A stretch of 37,138 bases of DNA from JBIQLO01 sp044464175 (GCA_044464175.1 JBIQLO010000005.1:1-37138); one strand, 5' to 3'. Positions 1-7,577 are shown, counted from the first letter of the stretch. A program made the numbers and translations. Notes: generated by a model from the sequence alone, not told the origin.

Positions 1-265
1 ATTCCAGATTGAAAAAATGGGCCCGGCCGGTGAGGTAGGCGACCGGCTCATGCTCGCCGGCCCGGCGGACCAGGTCGCGGTAGCGCGTCAGGGGCTCGGG
101 AGAGAGCGGGCGTTCGTAGCCGGTGTAGAGTTTGATGCGGGGCACATCCAGCACGTGGGCCAGGAGCAATTCGGCGGAGAGGCGGGGGGAATCGACCTGT
201 TTTCGGTCGAAAAAACCGGTGGTCCATTCCAGCAGGCGGCGAACCGTCCAGACCTCTTGGCTCAT
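1..265 (-). CDS. prmC: PrmC (HemK) release-factor glutamine methyltransferase, N-terminal part
   Basis: This gene runs off the left edge of the window; only its first 88 codons are present. PrmC methylates the glutamine of the GGQ motif in peptide-chain release factors RF1 and RF2. The visible part is the helical N-terminal domain: it opens MSQEVWTVRRLLEW, contains the family-typical stretch SPRLSAELLLAHVL around residues 26-39, and ends in EPVAYLTGRAHFF near residue 75, the usual link into the SAM-binding domain. The SAM-binding and NPPY motifs lie outside the window. The ATG at 263-265 was chosen because it gives the normal family N-terminus. I see no strong ribosome binding site. The family call rests on recognisable conserved text and is fairly sure. 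Confidence 0.85.
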   Translation of the reverse strand, partial: MSQEVWTVRRLLEWTTGFFDRKQVDSPRLSAELLLAHVLDVPRIKLYTGYERPLSPEPLTRYRDLVRRAGEHEPVAYLTGRAHFFNLE

Positions 266-318
266 GGGCGGATTGTAAGGCAATTCACGCGGGGATGCGA
301 GGGAGGAATGGAGAGGGG

Positions 319-346
319 GATTTTGGATTTTGGATTTTGGATTTGG
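319..346. repeat. 7-bp tandem microsatellite (GATTTTG, about 3.9 copies)
   Basis: Three exact GATTTTG units are followed by one imperfect unit (GATTTGG), between prmC and the next minus-strand gene. It is non-coding, and such short arrays commonly vary in length by slippage. Nothing links it to a function here. Confidence 0.7.
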
Positions 347-437
347 CGGGATGGGCGGTCCCCTCAAGGGGAGAGGGAGAGGGGGCGGAGGGCCTGCCTG
401 CGGATCCAGATAGAATGGAAGCTCATTCTACGGTCAT

Positions 438-460
438 GACAGGCTGGAAGCCTGTCCTAC
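438..460 (-). repeat. REP-like palindrome with GTAG head
   Basis: An 8-bp perfect stem (GACAGGCT / AGCCTGTC) with a 3-nt loop is followed on the plus strand by CTAC. Read on the minus strand this is GTAG-G then a palindrome, the layout of REP elements mobilised by RAYT (TnpA-REP) transposases. It lies 13 bases beyond the stop codon of the minus-strand gene at 473-1102, so it could also help end that transcript. There is no T-run. Confidence 0.55.
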
Positions 461-472
461 GGTTCTGATTTT

Positions 473-1102
473 TCAGCGCATGACCCAGCGTTCGGCGACC
501 TTGTTGACCTGGTCCTCGCCGGGGTAGATTTCATCGCCCTGGATGAGGTAGTTCAACTGGAGCGTCTTGCGGAGGATGATGGGGTTGCCCTTTTCATCCT
601 GGAGGGGCTTGCCTTTGGCATCCTTGAGGATGACGAACTCGCCGCTCAGGCCGCCGACGTAGATGGAGAAAGCGCCCATCCGGGGGTCGGGCTCGGGCCA
701 GATGGCCACGCCATCCTTGGCCTGATCCTCACCCTGGCGCAGGGCACCGGCAATCTGGTTGGCCGACTCCAGGGCGGGATTTCCCTCGCGCTTTTTGATG
801 GCCTCAAAGACGCCGGCGGGGATATGGTCATCGCTGCGGATCGACTTGCCCTGGCGGGAAACCATGACGAAGTTGGGGAAGTAGAGGCGTTCCTGGCCGG
901 TGAGGTTGGTGACGGTGTAGGTCATATAATAGAACGGCAGCGGCCCCTTGCCGGGCACCTGGACGACGATGCGCTGGGGCAGGCCGTGGGTGAAGTCAAA
1001 CTGCCAGCTTACGGGGTAGATGCTGGGGGTGGGATAGCTTTGGGCGCGGGCCAGGACGGGCAGGCAGACGATGGCAAAGAGAAAGCAGGCGAGTTTTCGC
1101 AT
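473..1102 (-). CDS. Secreted protein of unknown function
   Basis: This is a 209-residue protein that I do not recognise. It begins with a clear Sec signal peptide: a basic start (MRK), a hydrophobic core to about residue 17 and a likely cleavage at ARA|Q near residue 20. The mature part is rich in aromatic and beta-type sequence (for example PFYYMTYTVTNLTGQERLYF near residues 57-76), suggesting a periplasmic beta-sandwich. It has no lipobox and no second membrane segment. The reading frame is open further upstream, but the ATG at 1100-1102 is preceded by GGAG at 8 nt and starts the signal peptide, so it is preferred. The gene is divergent from the GNAT gene, and the two share an intergenic region of about 145 bp. 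A palindrome follows its stop codon. Confidence 0.75.
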   Translation of the reverse strand: MRKLACFLFAIVCLPVLARAQSYPTPSIYPVSWQFDFTHGLPQRIVVQVPGKGPLPFYYMTYTVTNLTGQERLYFPNFVMVSRQGKSIRSDDHIPAGVFEAIKKREGNPALESANQIAGALRQGEDQAKDGVAIWPEPDPRMGAFSIYVGGLSGEFVILKDAKGKPLQDEKGNPIILRKTLQLNYLIQGDEIYPGEDQVNKVAERWVMR

Positions 1103-1246
1103 CGAGATCACTCCAAGGCGCGGTGAAGCGAGGGGGGGCGTTCGTTCCCGCACAACGCGGGGTTGTCGGGGTTCCAGGCCCGGTTCCGGTTGAATCGCTT
1201 CAGGTTTCATGACACATCCTCACGTTTTGTCGTATATTCTCTTCCA

Positions 1247-2203
1247 ATGGTAAACCTGCTGTCAAATTTCCTTCTCCGGGGCGACGGGCCGGAGGAGCGG
1301 ACCTTTCGCTGCCGGCTGGCGGGCGAGGCGGACCTTCGCCCGGCGATCCGGCTGGTGCTGGGGTGCGAGGATGAGGGGCAGGTTGAGGAATTTCTGCTGT
1401 TTGCGGAGGAGCGGAAGATCGATCTGGGGGCGCTGTGGGTGGTGGAGCAGCGGGGGCGGATCGTCTGGAGCCTGCTGCCGGTGCTGAATCCGGGGCGGAC
1501 CGCCCTGCTGCTGTCAGCGCACGGGGGCGGGGGTTTGCGCCAGGGGCGGGCGGCGGGCGCGCTGATCCAGCAGGTGTGCGCTTATTGCGCGGGGAAAGGG
1601 AGCCAGATGGCGCAGGTGCTGCTCGATCCGCACGAGCGGTCAGCGCGGCAGCTTTATGAATCGTGCGGCTTTTCCCTGATGGCGGAGCTGGAGTATCTGC
1701 AGATGCTGGTGCGCCGGCCGGCGGTCCCGACGCTGCCGGTGGGGATGGGGTGGGTAACCTACTCCCCGGCGGAGCATCCGCGATTCGCCCAGACCGTGCT
1801 GGAGACGTATGAAGAGAGTCTGGACTGTCCGGGGCTCAACGGGATGCGCAGCATCGACGACATCCTGGCGGGCCATCAGGCGGCGGGGGAATTTGACCCC
1901 AGTCTCTGGTTTCTGCTGGAGGAGGCGGGGCGCATCCTGGGGATGCTGCTGCTTTCGCCGACGCCGCGGAGCGATTCGATCGAGCTGGTGTACCTGGGGC
2001 TGTGCCCGGCCTCGCGCGGGCGTGGGCTGGGGGATCTGCTGATGCGGCAGGCGATCTGGATGACGATGCGGACGGGGCGGAGCCGATTGACGCTGGCGGT
2101 GGATGCGGCCAATCCGCCGGCACTGAATCTTTATTATCGCCACGGGCTGCATCGGATTTGCTCGAAAGTGGCGCTGATGAGGGATTTACGAGGGGGTTCT
2201 TGA
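1247..2203 (+). CDS. Double GNAT-domain N-acetyltransferase
   Basis: This 318-residue protein looks like two GNAT folds in tandem, the architecture of mycothiol synthase-like acetyltransferases; the acceptor is unknown. The C-terminal half carries a good acetyl-CoA motif A, LGLCPASRGRGLGDLLM around residues 248-264 (R/Q-x-x-G-x-G/A), followed by the usual beta-strand/helix ending with NPPALNLYYRHGL near residues 288-300. The N-terminal half (residues 20-150) ends with the similar SARQLYESCGF but its own pyrophosphate loop is weak (LRQGRAAGALI), so one active site is likely. The frame is open from 1163; the ATG at 1247 gives the more compact protein, though no strong Shine-Dalgarno precedes it. 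Its last 17 codons and stop form the start of a 111-bp tandem repeat. That suggests the present C-terminus is part of recently duplicated DNA. Confidence 0.8.
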   Translation: MVNLLSNFLLRGDGPEERTFRCRLAGEADLRPAIRLVLGCEDEGQVEEFLLFAEERKIDLGALWVVEQRGRIVWSLLPVLNPGRTALLLSAHGGGGLRQGRAAGALIQQVCAYCAGKGSQMAQVLLDPHERSARQLYESCGFSLMAELEYLQMLVRRPAVPTLPVGMGWVTYSPAEHPRFAQTVLETYEESLDCPGLNGMRSIDDILAGHQAAGEFDPSLWFLLEEAGRILGMLLLSPTPRSDSIELVYLGLCPASRGRGLGDLLMRQAIWMTMRTGRSRLTLAVDAANPPALNLYYRHGLHRICSKVALMRDLRGGS

Positions 2204-2484
2204 AAGCGCGTGGGCGGGCGCGGACGCAGGAGCGGCCTCAGCGAGGCCGCCTACAGAAGGCATCGGATTTGCTCGAAGGTGGCGCTGATGAGGGATTTAC
2301 GAGGGGGTTCTTGAAAGCGCGTGGGCGGGCGCGGACGCAGGAGCGGCCTCAGCGAGGCCGCCTACAGAAGGCATCGAATTTGCTCGTAAGGTGGCGCTGA
2401 TGAGGGATTTACGAGGGGGTTCTTGAAAGCAGGTCGGGGGGTCGCGGACGCAGGAGCGGCCTCAGCGAGGCCGCCTACAGGATC
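2150..2484. repeat. 111-bp tandem repeat, three copies, including the 3' end of the GNAT gene
   Basis: The unit starts at CATCGGATTTGCTCG and recurs at 2150, 2261 and 2372; the first two are near identical. The third has small indels (its palindrome is shifted by 2 bases) and a diverged GC-rich middle. Each unit holds the last codons and stop of the GNAT gene, then a GC-rich stretch, then a palindrome GCGGCCT-CAGCG-AGGCCGC followed by CTAC. Only the first copy is attached to the gene; the other two are orphaned tail copies. Apart from this array, the roughly 317 bases between the GNAT stop and maf hold no gene that I can support. The palindromes (2232-2254, 2343-2365, 2456-2478) are REP-like with a GTAG head on the minus strand. 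Confidence 0.9.
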
Positions 2485-2520
2485 ATCAACGCATTTTGAG
2501 GGAGGTCCGGGCGGAGTGAT

Positions 2521-3144
2521 TCACTCCGTCTCCTGAGGACTGGGGCCGGGGCGGGGCGCCTCGCCGCCCTTGGCGATGCCGGCCGCTTCCAAGAGCTCGA
2601 CCGTCTGCTCCATGGGGAGGCCGACGATGTTGGTGTGGCTGCCGCTGATGCGCGTGATGAAGGGGTCGGGGTCCTGAATCCCGTAGCCACCGGCCTTGCC
2701 CTCCCACTGGCCGGTGGCGATGTACGCCTCGATCTCCTTGGCCGACAGAGGCCGCATACGGACGGCGGAGGCGACGCGCAGGTGGCGGGAGAAGCGGCCG
2801 CCGACGTGAACGACGGCGACGCCGGTGATGACCAGGTGGGTCGTTCCCGAGAGCAACTGGAGCAGTTCGGCCGCCTCTTTGGCGTCGGCGGGCTTGCCGA
2901 TGATCTGGTCGCCGAAAGCGACCAGGGTATCAGCGCCCAGGACCACGCTGTCGGGATGGAGGGTGGCGACGGCGTCGGCCTTTTCGATCGCCAGCTCCAA
3001 GGCCGCGTCGAAGGGGAGCTTGCCGCGCGCCACCGCCTGCTCGTCAATCCGCGACGGCTGGGTGGTGAAGACATACCCCGCCTCTCGCAGCAGTTGCCCA
3101 CGGCGAGGCGATGTGCTGGCGAGAATGAGCGATGACGCGGGCAC
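2521..3144 (-). CDS. maf: Maf-family nucleotide pyrophosphatase
   Basis: This 207-residue protein hydrolyses non-canonical or excess nucleoside triphosphates to the monophosphate; YhdE/Maf members act on dTTP and UTP or their modified forms. All family motifs are visible: LILASTSPRR at residues 6-15 (substrate-binding STSPRR), GADTLV near residue 70 with the catalytic Asp, GKAGGYGIQD near residue 153 and GSHTNIVGLPME near residue 168. The start is a GTG (3142-3144), which leaves the normal short lead before LILAS. The last ten or so residues are a proline-rich extension beyond the usual family end. It lies 12 bases downstream of the lipoprotein gene stop and is probably co-transcribed with it. 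Confidence 0.92.
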   Translation of the reverse strand: MPASSLILASTSPRRGQLLREAGYVFTTQPSRIDEQAVARGKLPFDAALELAIEKADAVATLHPDSVVLGADTLVAFGDQIIGKPADAKEAAELLQLLSGTTHLVITGVAVVHVGGRFSRHLRVASAVRMRPLSAKEIEAYIATGQWEGKAGGYGIQDPDPFITRISGSHTNIVGLPMEQTVELLEAAGIAKGGEAPRPGPSPQETE

Positions 3145-3156
3145 GGCGGTCGGGCC

Positions 3157-3564
3157 TTACTTGGCGCTCTTCAGGCGAATGGCCAGGTCCGCCGTTTGGG
3201 GGGCCCGGCCCTTGGCCGGCACATCATAGCCGACGATCAGCAGGTTTTTCTGGACGTCGCGGACATGGCCGTTGGCCACGAGCTTCTGATGGGCATCGAC
3301 GAAGCTGATGACATCGCCCTTCTTGAAATCCTGGGTGGGGACATCGCCGACGGCGGCCAGGTGGGTGTCGGGCTTGACGGCCAGGACGACGCCGACGCGG
3401 GCGGAGGCATCGGTCTTCTGGTAGGTGGTCTGGAGCTTCTGCGCCTGCTGCTTGGCGGTGACGAGGGGGGGCGTGGCGGCCTGTGACTGGGCCTTGGGCT
3501 TGGACGCACAACCGAAGAGGGACACACCCAAAACTACCGCCGCAACCATGTGAAGAACGCGCAT
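3157..3564 (-). CDS. Small lipoprotein of unknown function
   Basis: This 135-residue protein starts with MRVLHMVAAVVLGVSLFGC: a lipoprotein signal peptide with lipobox SLFGC, so it should be lipid-anchored at Cys19. After a Lys/Gln-rich linker the C-terminal half (residues 55-130) reads as a small beta-rich domain with VGVVLAVKPDTHLAAVGDV and GDVISFVDAHQKLVANGHV. That pattern resembles proteins that sit at a surface and report a value-like fold, but I do not recognise a family. The ATG at 3562-3564 is preceded by AGGAG with 8 nt spacing; the longer open frame upstream has no such site. It probably forms a transcription unit with maf. Confidence 0.72.
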   Translation of the reverse strand: MRVLHMVAAVVLGVSLFGCASKPKAQSQAATPPLVTAKQQAQKLQTTYQKTDASARVGVVLAVKPDTHLAAVGDVPTQDFKKGDVISFVDAHQKLVANGHVRDVQKNLLIVGYDVPAKGRAPQTADLAIRLKSAK

Positions 3565-3686
3565 GCCATGACTCCTGCAAATATGATGACTTGAGTCCCT
3601 CCTTCCGAATTGGGGACTGCCGTAGTAGTAGACCATATCCCCCACCCTCTTTGCAAGTTTCCTGCGATTTGCAAACAACCACGATC

Positions 3687-3715
3687 TTGACATCCCCTGT
3701 CACTCGTGGACCATA
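3687..3715 (+). promoter_or_regulatory. Candidate sigma-70-type promoter for the sugar isomerase gene
   Basis: A perfect -35 box TTGACA (3687-3692) stands 17 bases before ACCATA (3710-3715), a weak -10 box. The expected transcript start is about 28 bases upstream of the GTG start at 3750. Two copies of the palindromic octamer-like TTTGCAA(A) (3650-3656 and 3668-3675) lie just upstream and could be a regulator site. Confidence 0.4.
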
Positions 3716-3749
3716 CCCGGACCGAATTCACCATTTTCAAGGAGCATCC

Positions 3750-4577
3750 GTGCTGAAACTATCCGGCTTTGCCGATGAGATTTCCCCCGACCTCGATGAG
3801 CAGATCCGTGTCTGCAGGCAGAACCAGGTCACCCATTTCGAGCTGCGCGGAGTGGAGGGCAAGAACGTCCTGGACTTCGATCCGGCGATGCGAAAGAAGA
3901 TCAAGCAGAAGCTGGACGCGGCCGGGATGGGGGTGATCAGCATTGGCAGCCCGATCGGCAAGATCAAGATCACGGATGCGTGGGAGCCGCACTTCGAGCA
4001 GTTCAAGACGGCCGTGGAGCTGGCGGAATTCTTCAAGTCGCCGCTGATCCGCATCTTCAGCTACTATCCCGACGACAACAACGACATCCTATCGCACCGG
4101 GAGGAGGTGCTGCGGCGGATGCGGGCGAAGGTGGAGTATATAAAGGACCGTCCCGTGACGCTCGTGCATGAGAATGAAGCGCGGATTTACGGGGAAAAGG
4201 GAAAGCAGTGCCTGGACCTGATGCAGGCGATCAACTCGCCGAAGCTACGCATGGCGTTTGATTTCGCCAATTTCGTGCATGCCGGGGAGGACCCGAAAAA
4301 CAACTGGCCGGCGCTCAAGCCGTACACCGTGCACATTCACGTGAAGGACATGAAGTTCAACGGGCCGATTCTTCCGGCGGGCGAGGGGGATGGGCATATC
4401 GGTCCCATTCTGGCAGACGCGTACCAGAGCGGCTATCGCGGGTTTGTCTCGCTGGAGCCGCATCTGGGCAAGGCGGGGCAATTCAGCGGTTTCAGCGGCC
4501 CGGAGCTGTTCACCAAGGCGGCCGATGCGCTGAAGAAAGTCTGCCGGGAGTTCCAGGTGCCGCTGGCCGGGGCGTAA
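3750..4577 (+). CDS. Sugar phosphate isomerase/epimerase-like TIM barrel (AP endonuclease 2 superfamily)
   Basis: This 275-residue cytoplasmic protein belongs to the xylose isomerase-like TIM barrel superfamily that includes IolE, IolI and hydroxypyruvate isomerase. The metal-ligand strands are visible: HENEA near residue 140, FDFANFVHAGED near 171-182, HIHVKD near 195-200 and SLEPH near 234. The opening LSGFADEISPDLDEQI is typical for sugar phosphate isomerase/epimerase genes of this group. The exact substrate cannot be told. The start is a GTG at 3750 with AAGGAG 7 bases upstream. The long open frame upstream of it overlaps the divergent lipoprotein gene and is not real. It has no close partner gene. 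Confidence 0.85.
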   Translation: MLKLSGFADEISPDLDEQIRVCRQNQVTHFELRGVEGKNVLDFDPAMRKKIKQKLDAAGMGVISIGSPIGKIKITDAWEPHFEQFKTAVELAEFFKSPLIRIFSYYPDDNNDILSHREEVLRRMRAKVEYIKDRPVTLVHENEARIYGEKGKQCLDLMQAINSPKLRMAFDFANFVHAGEDPKNNWPALKPYTVHIHVKDMKFNGPILPAGEGDGHIGPILADAYQSGYRGFVSLEPHLGKAGQFSGFSGPELFTKAADALKKVCREFQVPLAGA

Positions 4578-4660
4578 TAACGGGCAAAGCAGCGCCCCCT
4601 GCCGGGCCGATATCTCCAATGGGGCGGAGCCATTTTCCGGCCCCTGGATGATCCGGTTTC

Positions 4661-5728
4661 ATGGCCCTATTTTCCTCAACAGCGTCGGTTCCGTGGGAAA
4701 GCCGCCCGCCGGCGTTCGAGGCGCTTGCCGCCCCCCTGCCGGAGGACCTGCCTGCGGAGGCCCGGCGGCTGATGGAGGGGGTTGAGGCGGGCACGCTGGG
4801 GGGATGGCTGGAGAAGCTGGACCGGCGGCGGGTGGCGGCCGACCGCTCCACCAGCCCGGACCTGATGGGCCAACTCCGCCTGGCCAGCCAGCGCCGGATC
4901 GACACCGTCGTCTGCTCCTGCCTGGATGAGGAGCCCTCGCTGCGCCCCAACGCCGCGATGGCCGCCCAGTATCCACAGACGCTGAGCCTGGGATTGGAAT
5001 GGCTGGGACGCTTGTGCGACGCCCGGCGCATGTGGGTGGTTTTTGACGGTGATGCCCCGGCGCGGTGGACCGCCCGCGCGCGGCACGCAACCAAGCGCGC
5101 CGGGGGGCGACCGATCACCCTGACCCACGATTATCCGCAGTCCGATCCGACACTGCTGCTCCACCGGCTGATGTCGCGGCGACTGCCTCCTGGGCATCTG
5201 CCGCCGGAAGCGGGGGTTCTGCTGCTGGATGCGGCGGCGGCCGTGGGTGTGGGGCAGGCGCTGGCCATCGGGCGCATTGAACAATGGCCGTGCGCCATCC
5301 GCGATCACATTACCGGCCGCTCGCATTATCTGGCGGTGGCGCATGGGCGAGCCATCGGGCATGTGCTTCAGGTGGCGGGGCTTCATCCGGCCGCCGTCTG
5401 GATGTGGGCCGGCCATCCGCTGCGGAATGTCCGCCTCGAGGGGCACGCCCGGGTGTGCGGACACGAGCTGGCGTTTCACGCCGCCCCGCGCCTGCCGGGG
5501 GCGCATCCGCGCGGCTGCATCCGGTGCGGGTGGTGCCTGGAGAGCTGCCCCATGTCGATCCACCCGGCCCGGATTTTGGAGGCCGCCCAGCGCCAGAGGC
5601 CGGGGCAGGCGGTCCGGCAGGGATTGGGGGCGTGCATCGAATGCGGGCTGTGCACCTATATCTGTCCCTCGCAGTTGCCGCTGCTGGAAGGGATCCGCCG
5701 CATTAAGCAATCGGGCGATGGCGCGTGA
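4661..5728 (+). CDS. RnfC-like iron-sulfur protein, shortened and lacking the glycine-rich loop
   Basis: This 355-residue protein resembles the core of RnfC, the peripheral subunit of the Rnf/Nqr electron-transport complexes. The C-terminal part has two complete ferredoxin-type [4Fe-4S] motifs: C286-x2-C289-x2-C292-x3-C296-P and C325-x2-C328-x2-C331-x3-C335-P. The middle (residues 80-270) follows the RnfC pattern, including IDTVV...EEPSLRPN and RLPPGHLPPEAGVLLLD. Canonical RnfC is longer; here the N-terminal barrel-sandwich domain is reduced, and the NADH/FMN-binding loop (GLGGAGFPT in RnfC) is replaced by VAADRSTSPDLMGQ around residues 57-70. The gene overlaps the following RnfD-like frame by 4 bases if that one starts at its GTG. 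It may have been kept as an electron-relay protein without nucleotide binding; that is inference. Confidence 0.75.
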   Translation: MALFSSTASVPWESRPPAFEALAAPLPEDLPAEARRLMEGVEAGTLGGWLEKLDRRRVAADRSTSPDLMGQLRLASQRRIDTVVCSCLDEEPSLRPNAAMAAQYPQTLSLGLEWLGRLCDARRMWVVFDGDAPARWTARARHATKRAGGRPITLTHDYPQSDPTLLLHRLMSRRLPPGHLPPEAGVLLLDAAAAVGVGQALAIGRIEQWPCAIRDHITGRSHYLAVAHGRAIGHVLQVAGLHPAAVWMWAGHPLRNVRLEGHARVCGHELAFHAAPRLPGAHPRGCIRCGWCLESCPMSIHPARILEAAQRQRPGQAVRQGLGACIECGLCTYICPSQLPLLEGIRRIKQSGDGA

Positions 5729-6933
5729 CGCCCCCGGCGCTTTGCCCTTTATTGCCCATCGCTCATAATTCCCGCATGACCCTTGCCGAACCATTTCTCC
5801 CCGCGCAGCGCAGCGGCATCACCCTGGGACGCTACTTCGCCCTGCACCTGCAGGGGGCATTGTTTCCGGTGCTGGCGGCAGTGGTGCTGTATGGGTGGCA
5901 CGCGGCGGCGGTGCTGGCGGGCGTGGTCGGCTTCGCGCTCGTGGGGCTGCTGCTGTGGCGCAGCATCGGACGGCGCGGACGGCAGATCAAGCTGTCGCAG
6001 GGGCTTTGGCTGGGATTGTTGCTGGCGTTGATGCTTCCAGCGCACCTGGCATCGGCCGGCGGAGAAATCCTCTGGCCGATCATTCCCGCGGCCGGGCTGA
6101 CGCTGGCGGGGCTGGTTTGGCTGCTGGGGGGGAACGGGCGCGTCCATCCGGTGCTGATGGCGTATCTGCTGCTGGTGATCCTGTTTCGGGTGGAGCTGAT
6201 TCCGCATTACATCCTTCAGCGTGACCATCTGGTGACGGGAGACATCTTCCAGACGGCGGTGGACCGCCCCTTCCCGTATCGCGAGCCCTGGATTACGGCG
6301 CCGACGCTTCCGGGACAGGCTGCGCTCTACTGGCGGCATCCCGCCTCCGAGCAGTTGCTCTCCCTGACCAGCGCCAGCGAAGCGCCGGATCAGCCGACGC
6401 TCACGCTGGAGGAGGTGTTGCGCGACCGGATGCCGCCGCTGGAGGACCTCATCATCGCCGGGCATCCCGGCCCCATCGGGGCCGGCAGCGCCATCGCCGT
6501 CATCATCGGCGGTCTGTTCCTGCTGTATCGCGGGTTGATCGACTACCGCGTGCCGGTGCTGATCATCCTGTTCACGTATATCGGGCTGCTGGTCCTGCCC
6601 ATTCCCGTCTCGATCACCGACAACGTGCGCCAATGGCACTGGCTGGCGGGGCACACCGGGGGCATCGGCTGGCCTACCGCCGTCACGTTCGCCAACTACG
6701 AGGTGATGGCGGGGCCGGTGCTTTTTATGGCTTTTTTCCTGGCGACCACCGGGAGCATCGGACCGCTGACGCGCCGGGGGCGTTTTGTCTATGCAGCCCT
6801 GCTGGGGCTGGCGACGGCGGCCTGCGGGCTTTATTTTTCGGTGTCGTTCGGGCCGTACCTGGCGCTCCTGCTGGTGTCGCTGCTGACCCCCCTGCTCGAT
6901 CTGGTGTTCCGTCCGCGGCCGCTGCTTGGGTGA
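5725..6933 (+). CDS. RnfD/NqrB-like membrane protein lacking the covalent-flavin motif
   Basis: This 402-residue polytopic membrane protein has about nine or ten hydrophobic segments. Its central and C-terminal parts match RnfD: GHPGPIGAGSAIAVIIGGL near residues 246-264 followed by a membrane pair with YRVPVLI, and GPVLFMAFFLATTGS...LTRRGR near residues 332-353. RnfD and NqrB carry FMN on a threonine in an S-G-A-T motif upstream of this region; the corresponding stretch here reads LTSASEAPDQPTLTLEEVL (from about residue 213), with no such motif. The GTG at 5725 overlaps the stop of the RnfC-like gene (GTGA), suggesting translational coupling; an ATG at 5776 is the alternative start. No rnfA, B, E or G gene is nearby. 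Confidence 0.75.
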   Translation: MTPPALCPLLPIAHNSRMTLAEPFLPAQRSGITLGRYFALHLQGALFPVLAAVVLYGWHAAAVLAGVVGFALVGLLLWRSIGRRGRQIKLSQGLWLGLLLALMLPAHLASAGGEILWPIIPAAGLTLAGLVWLLGGNGRVHPVLMAYLLLVILFRVELIPHYILQRDHLVTGDIFQTAVDRPFPYREPWITAPTLPGQAALYWRHPASEQLLSLTSASEAPDQPTLTLEEVLRDRMPPLEDLIIAGHPGPIGAGSAIAVIIGGLFLLYRGLIDYRVPVLIILFTYIGLLVLPIPVSITDNVRQWHWLAGHTGGIGWPTAVTFANYEVMAGPVLFMAFFLATTGSIGPLTRRGRFVYAALLGLATAACGLYFSVSFGPYLALLLVSLLTPLLDLVFRPRPLLG

Positions 6934-7001
6934 GTAGGGTTTCAGTTAGGGCCTTGCGGGGTAACCGTTCAATCCCGCTCCCACCCCAAAAAGCCCTGAG
7001 T

Positions 7002-7060
7002 TCCGCCTCTCCCCTGGGGGAGAGGCCGACCCGCGTCAGCGGGGCGGGTGAGGGGGAGGC
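7002..7060. repeat. Left arm of inverted repeat flanking the DUF559 gene
   Basis: This 59-bp sequence is nearly the reverse complement of 7578-7635. It contains two internal palindromes: CCTCTCCCC-T-GGGGGAGAGG and a GACCCGC/AGCGGGG hairpin, and ends in GGGTGAGGGGGAGGC. The two arms differ only in the hairpin loop (GTC versus AA) and in the centre of the first palindrome, where one arm has the flipped version of the other. The DUF559 gene's stop codon lies inside this arm. Some similarity continues outward (AAAGCC...TTCCGCC on both sides). Confidence 0.92.
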
Positions 7061-7479
7061 AAGCCAGTCAGAGTGCGCCCCTGTTCTGCAAGCCCTTCTC
7101 CCGGAGCATTGGAAAAGATGCGCTCCAGTTCCAGATAGATCCGCTGGGCCGTCCAGTCCGGATCGCGCAGCAGATCGTGATCGGCAAGGCGAATCACTCG
7201 CACGCCCATTTCTTTCAGTCGCCTCGTGCGGAGTTGGTCGTATTGAACCGCCGCGGCGTCGGCATGCTGGCCGCCGTCCAGTTCGACGGCCAGGGCGGCA
7301 CTGGGGCAGAAGAAATCGACGATGTAGCCGCCGATCGGGTGCTGGCGGCGAAATTTGAAGCCACCCAGCCGCCGCCCGCGCAGGATGCGCCACAGCCGCT
7401 GCTCGGCGTCGGTCGGTTCGTGCCGCATCGTCCGGGCAAATCGCACCAGGCGAGGATTGAATCGATGGTGGGAGCGCAT
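7036..7479 (-). CDS. DUF559 endonuclease-like protein (PD-(D/E)XK fold, Vsr-related)
   Basis: This 147-residue protein is a DUF559 (PF04480) member, a restriction-endonuclease-like fold related to very-short-patch repair nucleases. Landmarks are PTDAEQRLWRILRGRRLGG (residues 22-40), FKFRRQHPIGGYIVDFFCP with D54, and AVELDGGQH with E66 and D68, which form the probable catalytic core. Then come YDQLRTRRLKEMG and RVIRLADHDLL. The last eight residues (PHPPR end) and stop are encoded by the flanking inverted repeat arm. AGGA lies 10 bases before the ATG at 7477-7479. Enzymatic activity has seldom been shown for this family. The flanking inverted repeat suggests a mobile or repeat-associated nuclease. 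Confidence 0.9.
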   Translation of the reverse strand: MRSHHRFNPRLVRFARTMRHEPTDAEQRLWRILRGRRLGGFKFRRQHPIGGYIVDFFCPSAALAVELDGGQHADAAAVQYDQLRTRRLKEMGVRVIRLADHDLLRDPDWTAQRIYLELERIFSNAPGEGLAEQGRTLTGLPPPHPPR

Positions 7480-7577
7480 GCCACTTATCCTGTCCGGAGG
7501 CGGATCGGGGCGTCAAGGCGGTTTTTGCCTTCATTGGGCCTGCATGCCTGGGAAATCGAGGCAGTTTGGCATTCGGG

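Noticed and set aside
319..460. Possible CRISPR array near the left end (short repeats)
   Set aside because: The repeats are 7 bp without spacers of constant size, and no cas genes are present.
2002..2400. A frame crossing the 111-bp repeats on the plus strand
   Set aside because: It overlaps the GNAT gene out of frame and exists only because the repeat length is a multiple of three.
2150..2484. CRISPR-like reading of the 111-bp array
   Set aside because: Whole units are near identical with no variable spacers, so it is a plain tandem duplication.
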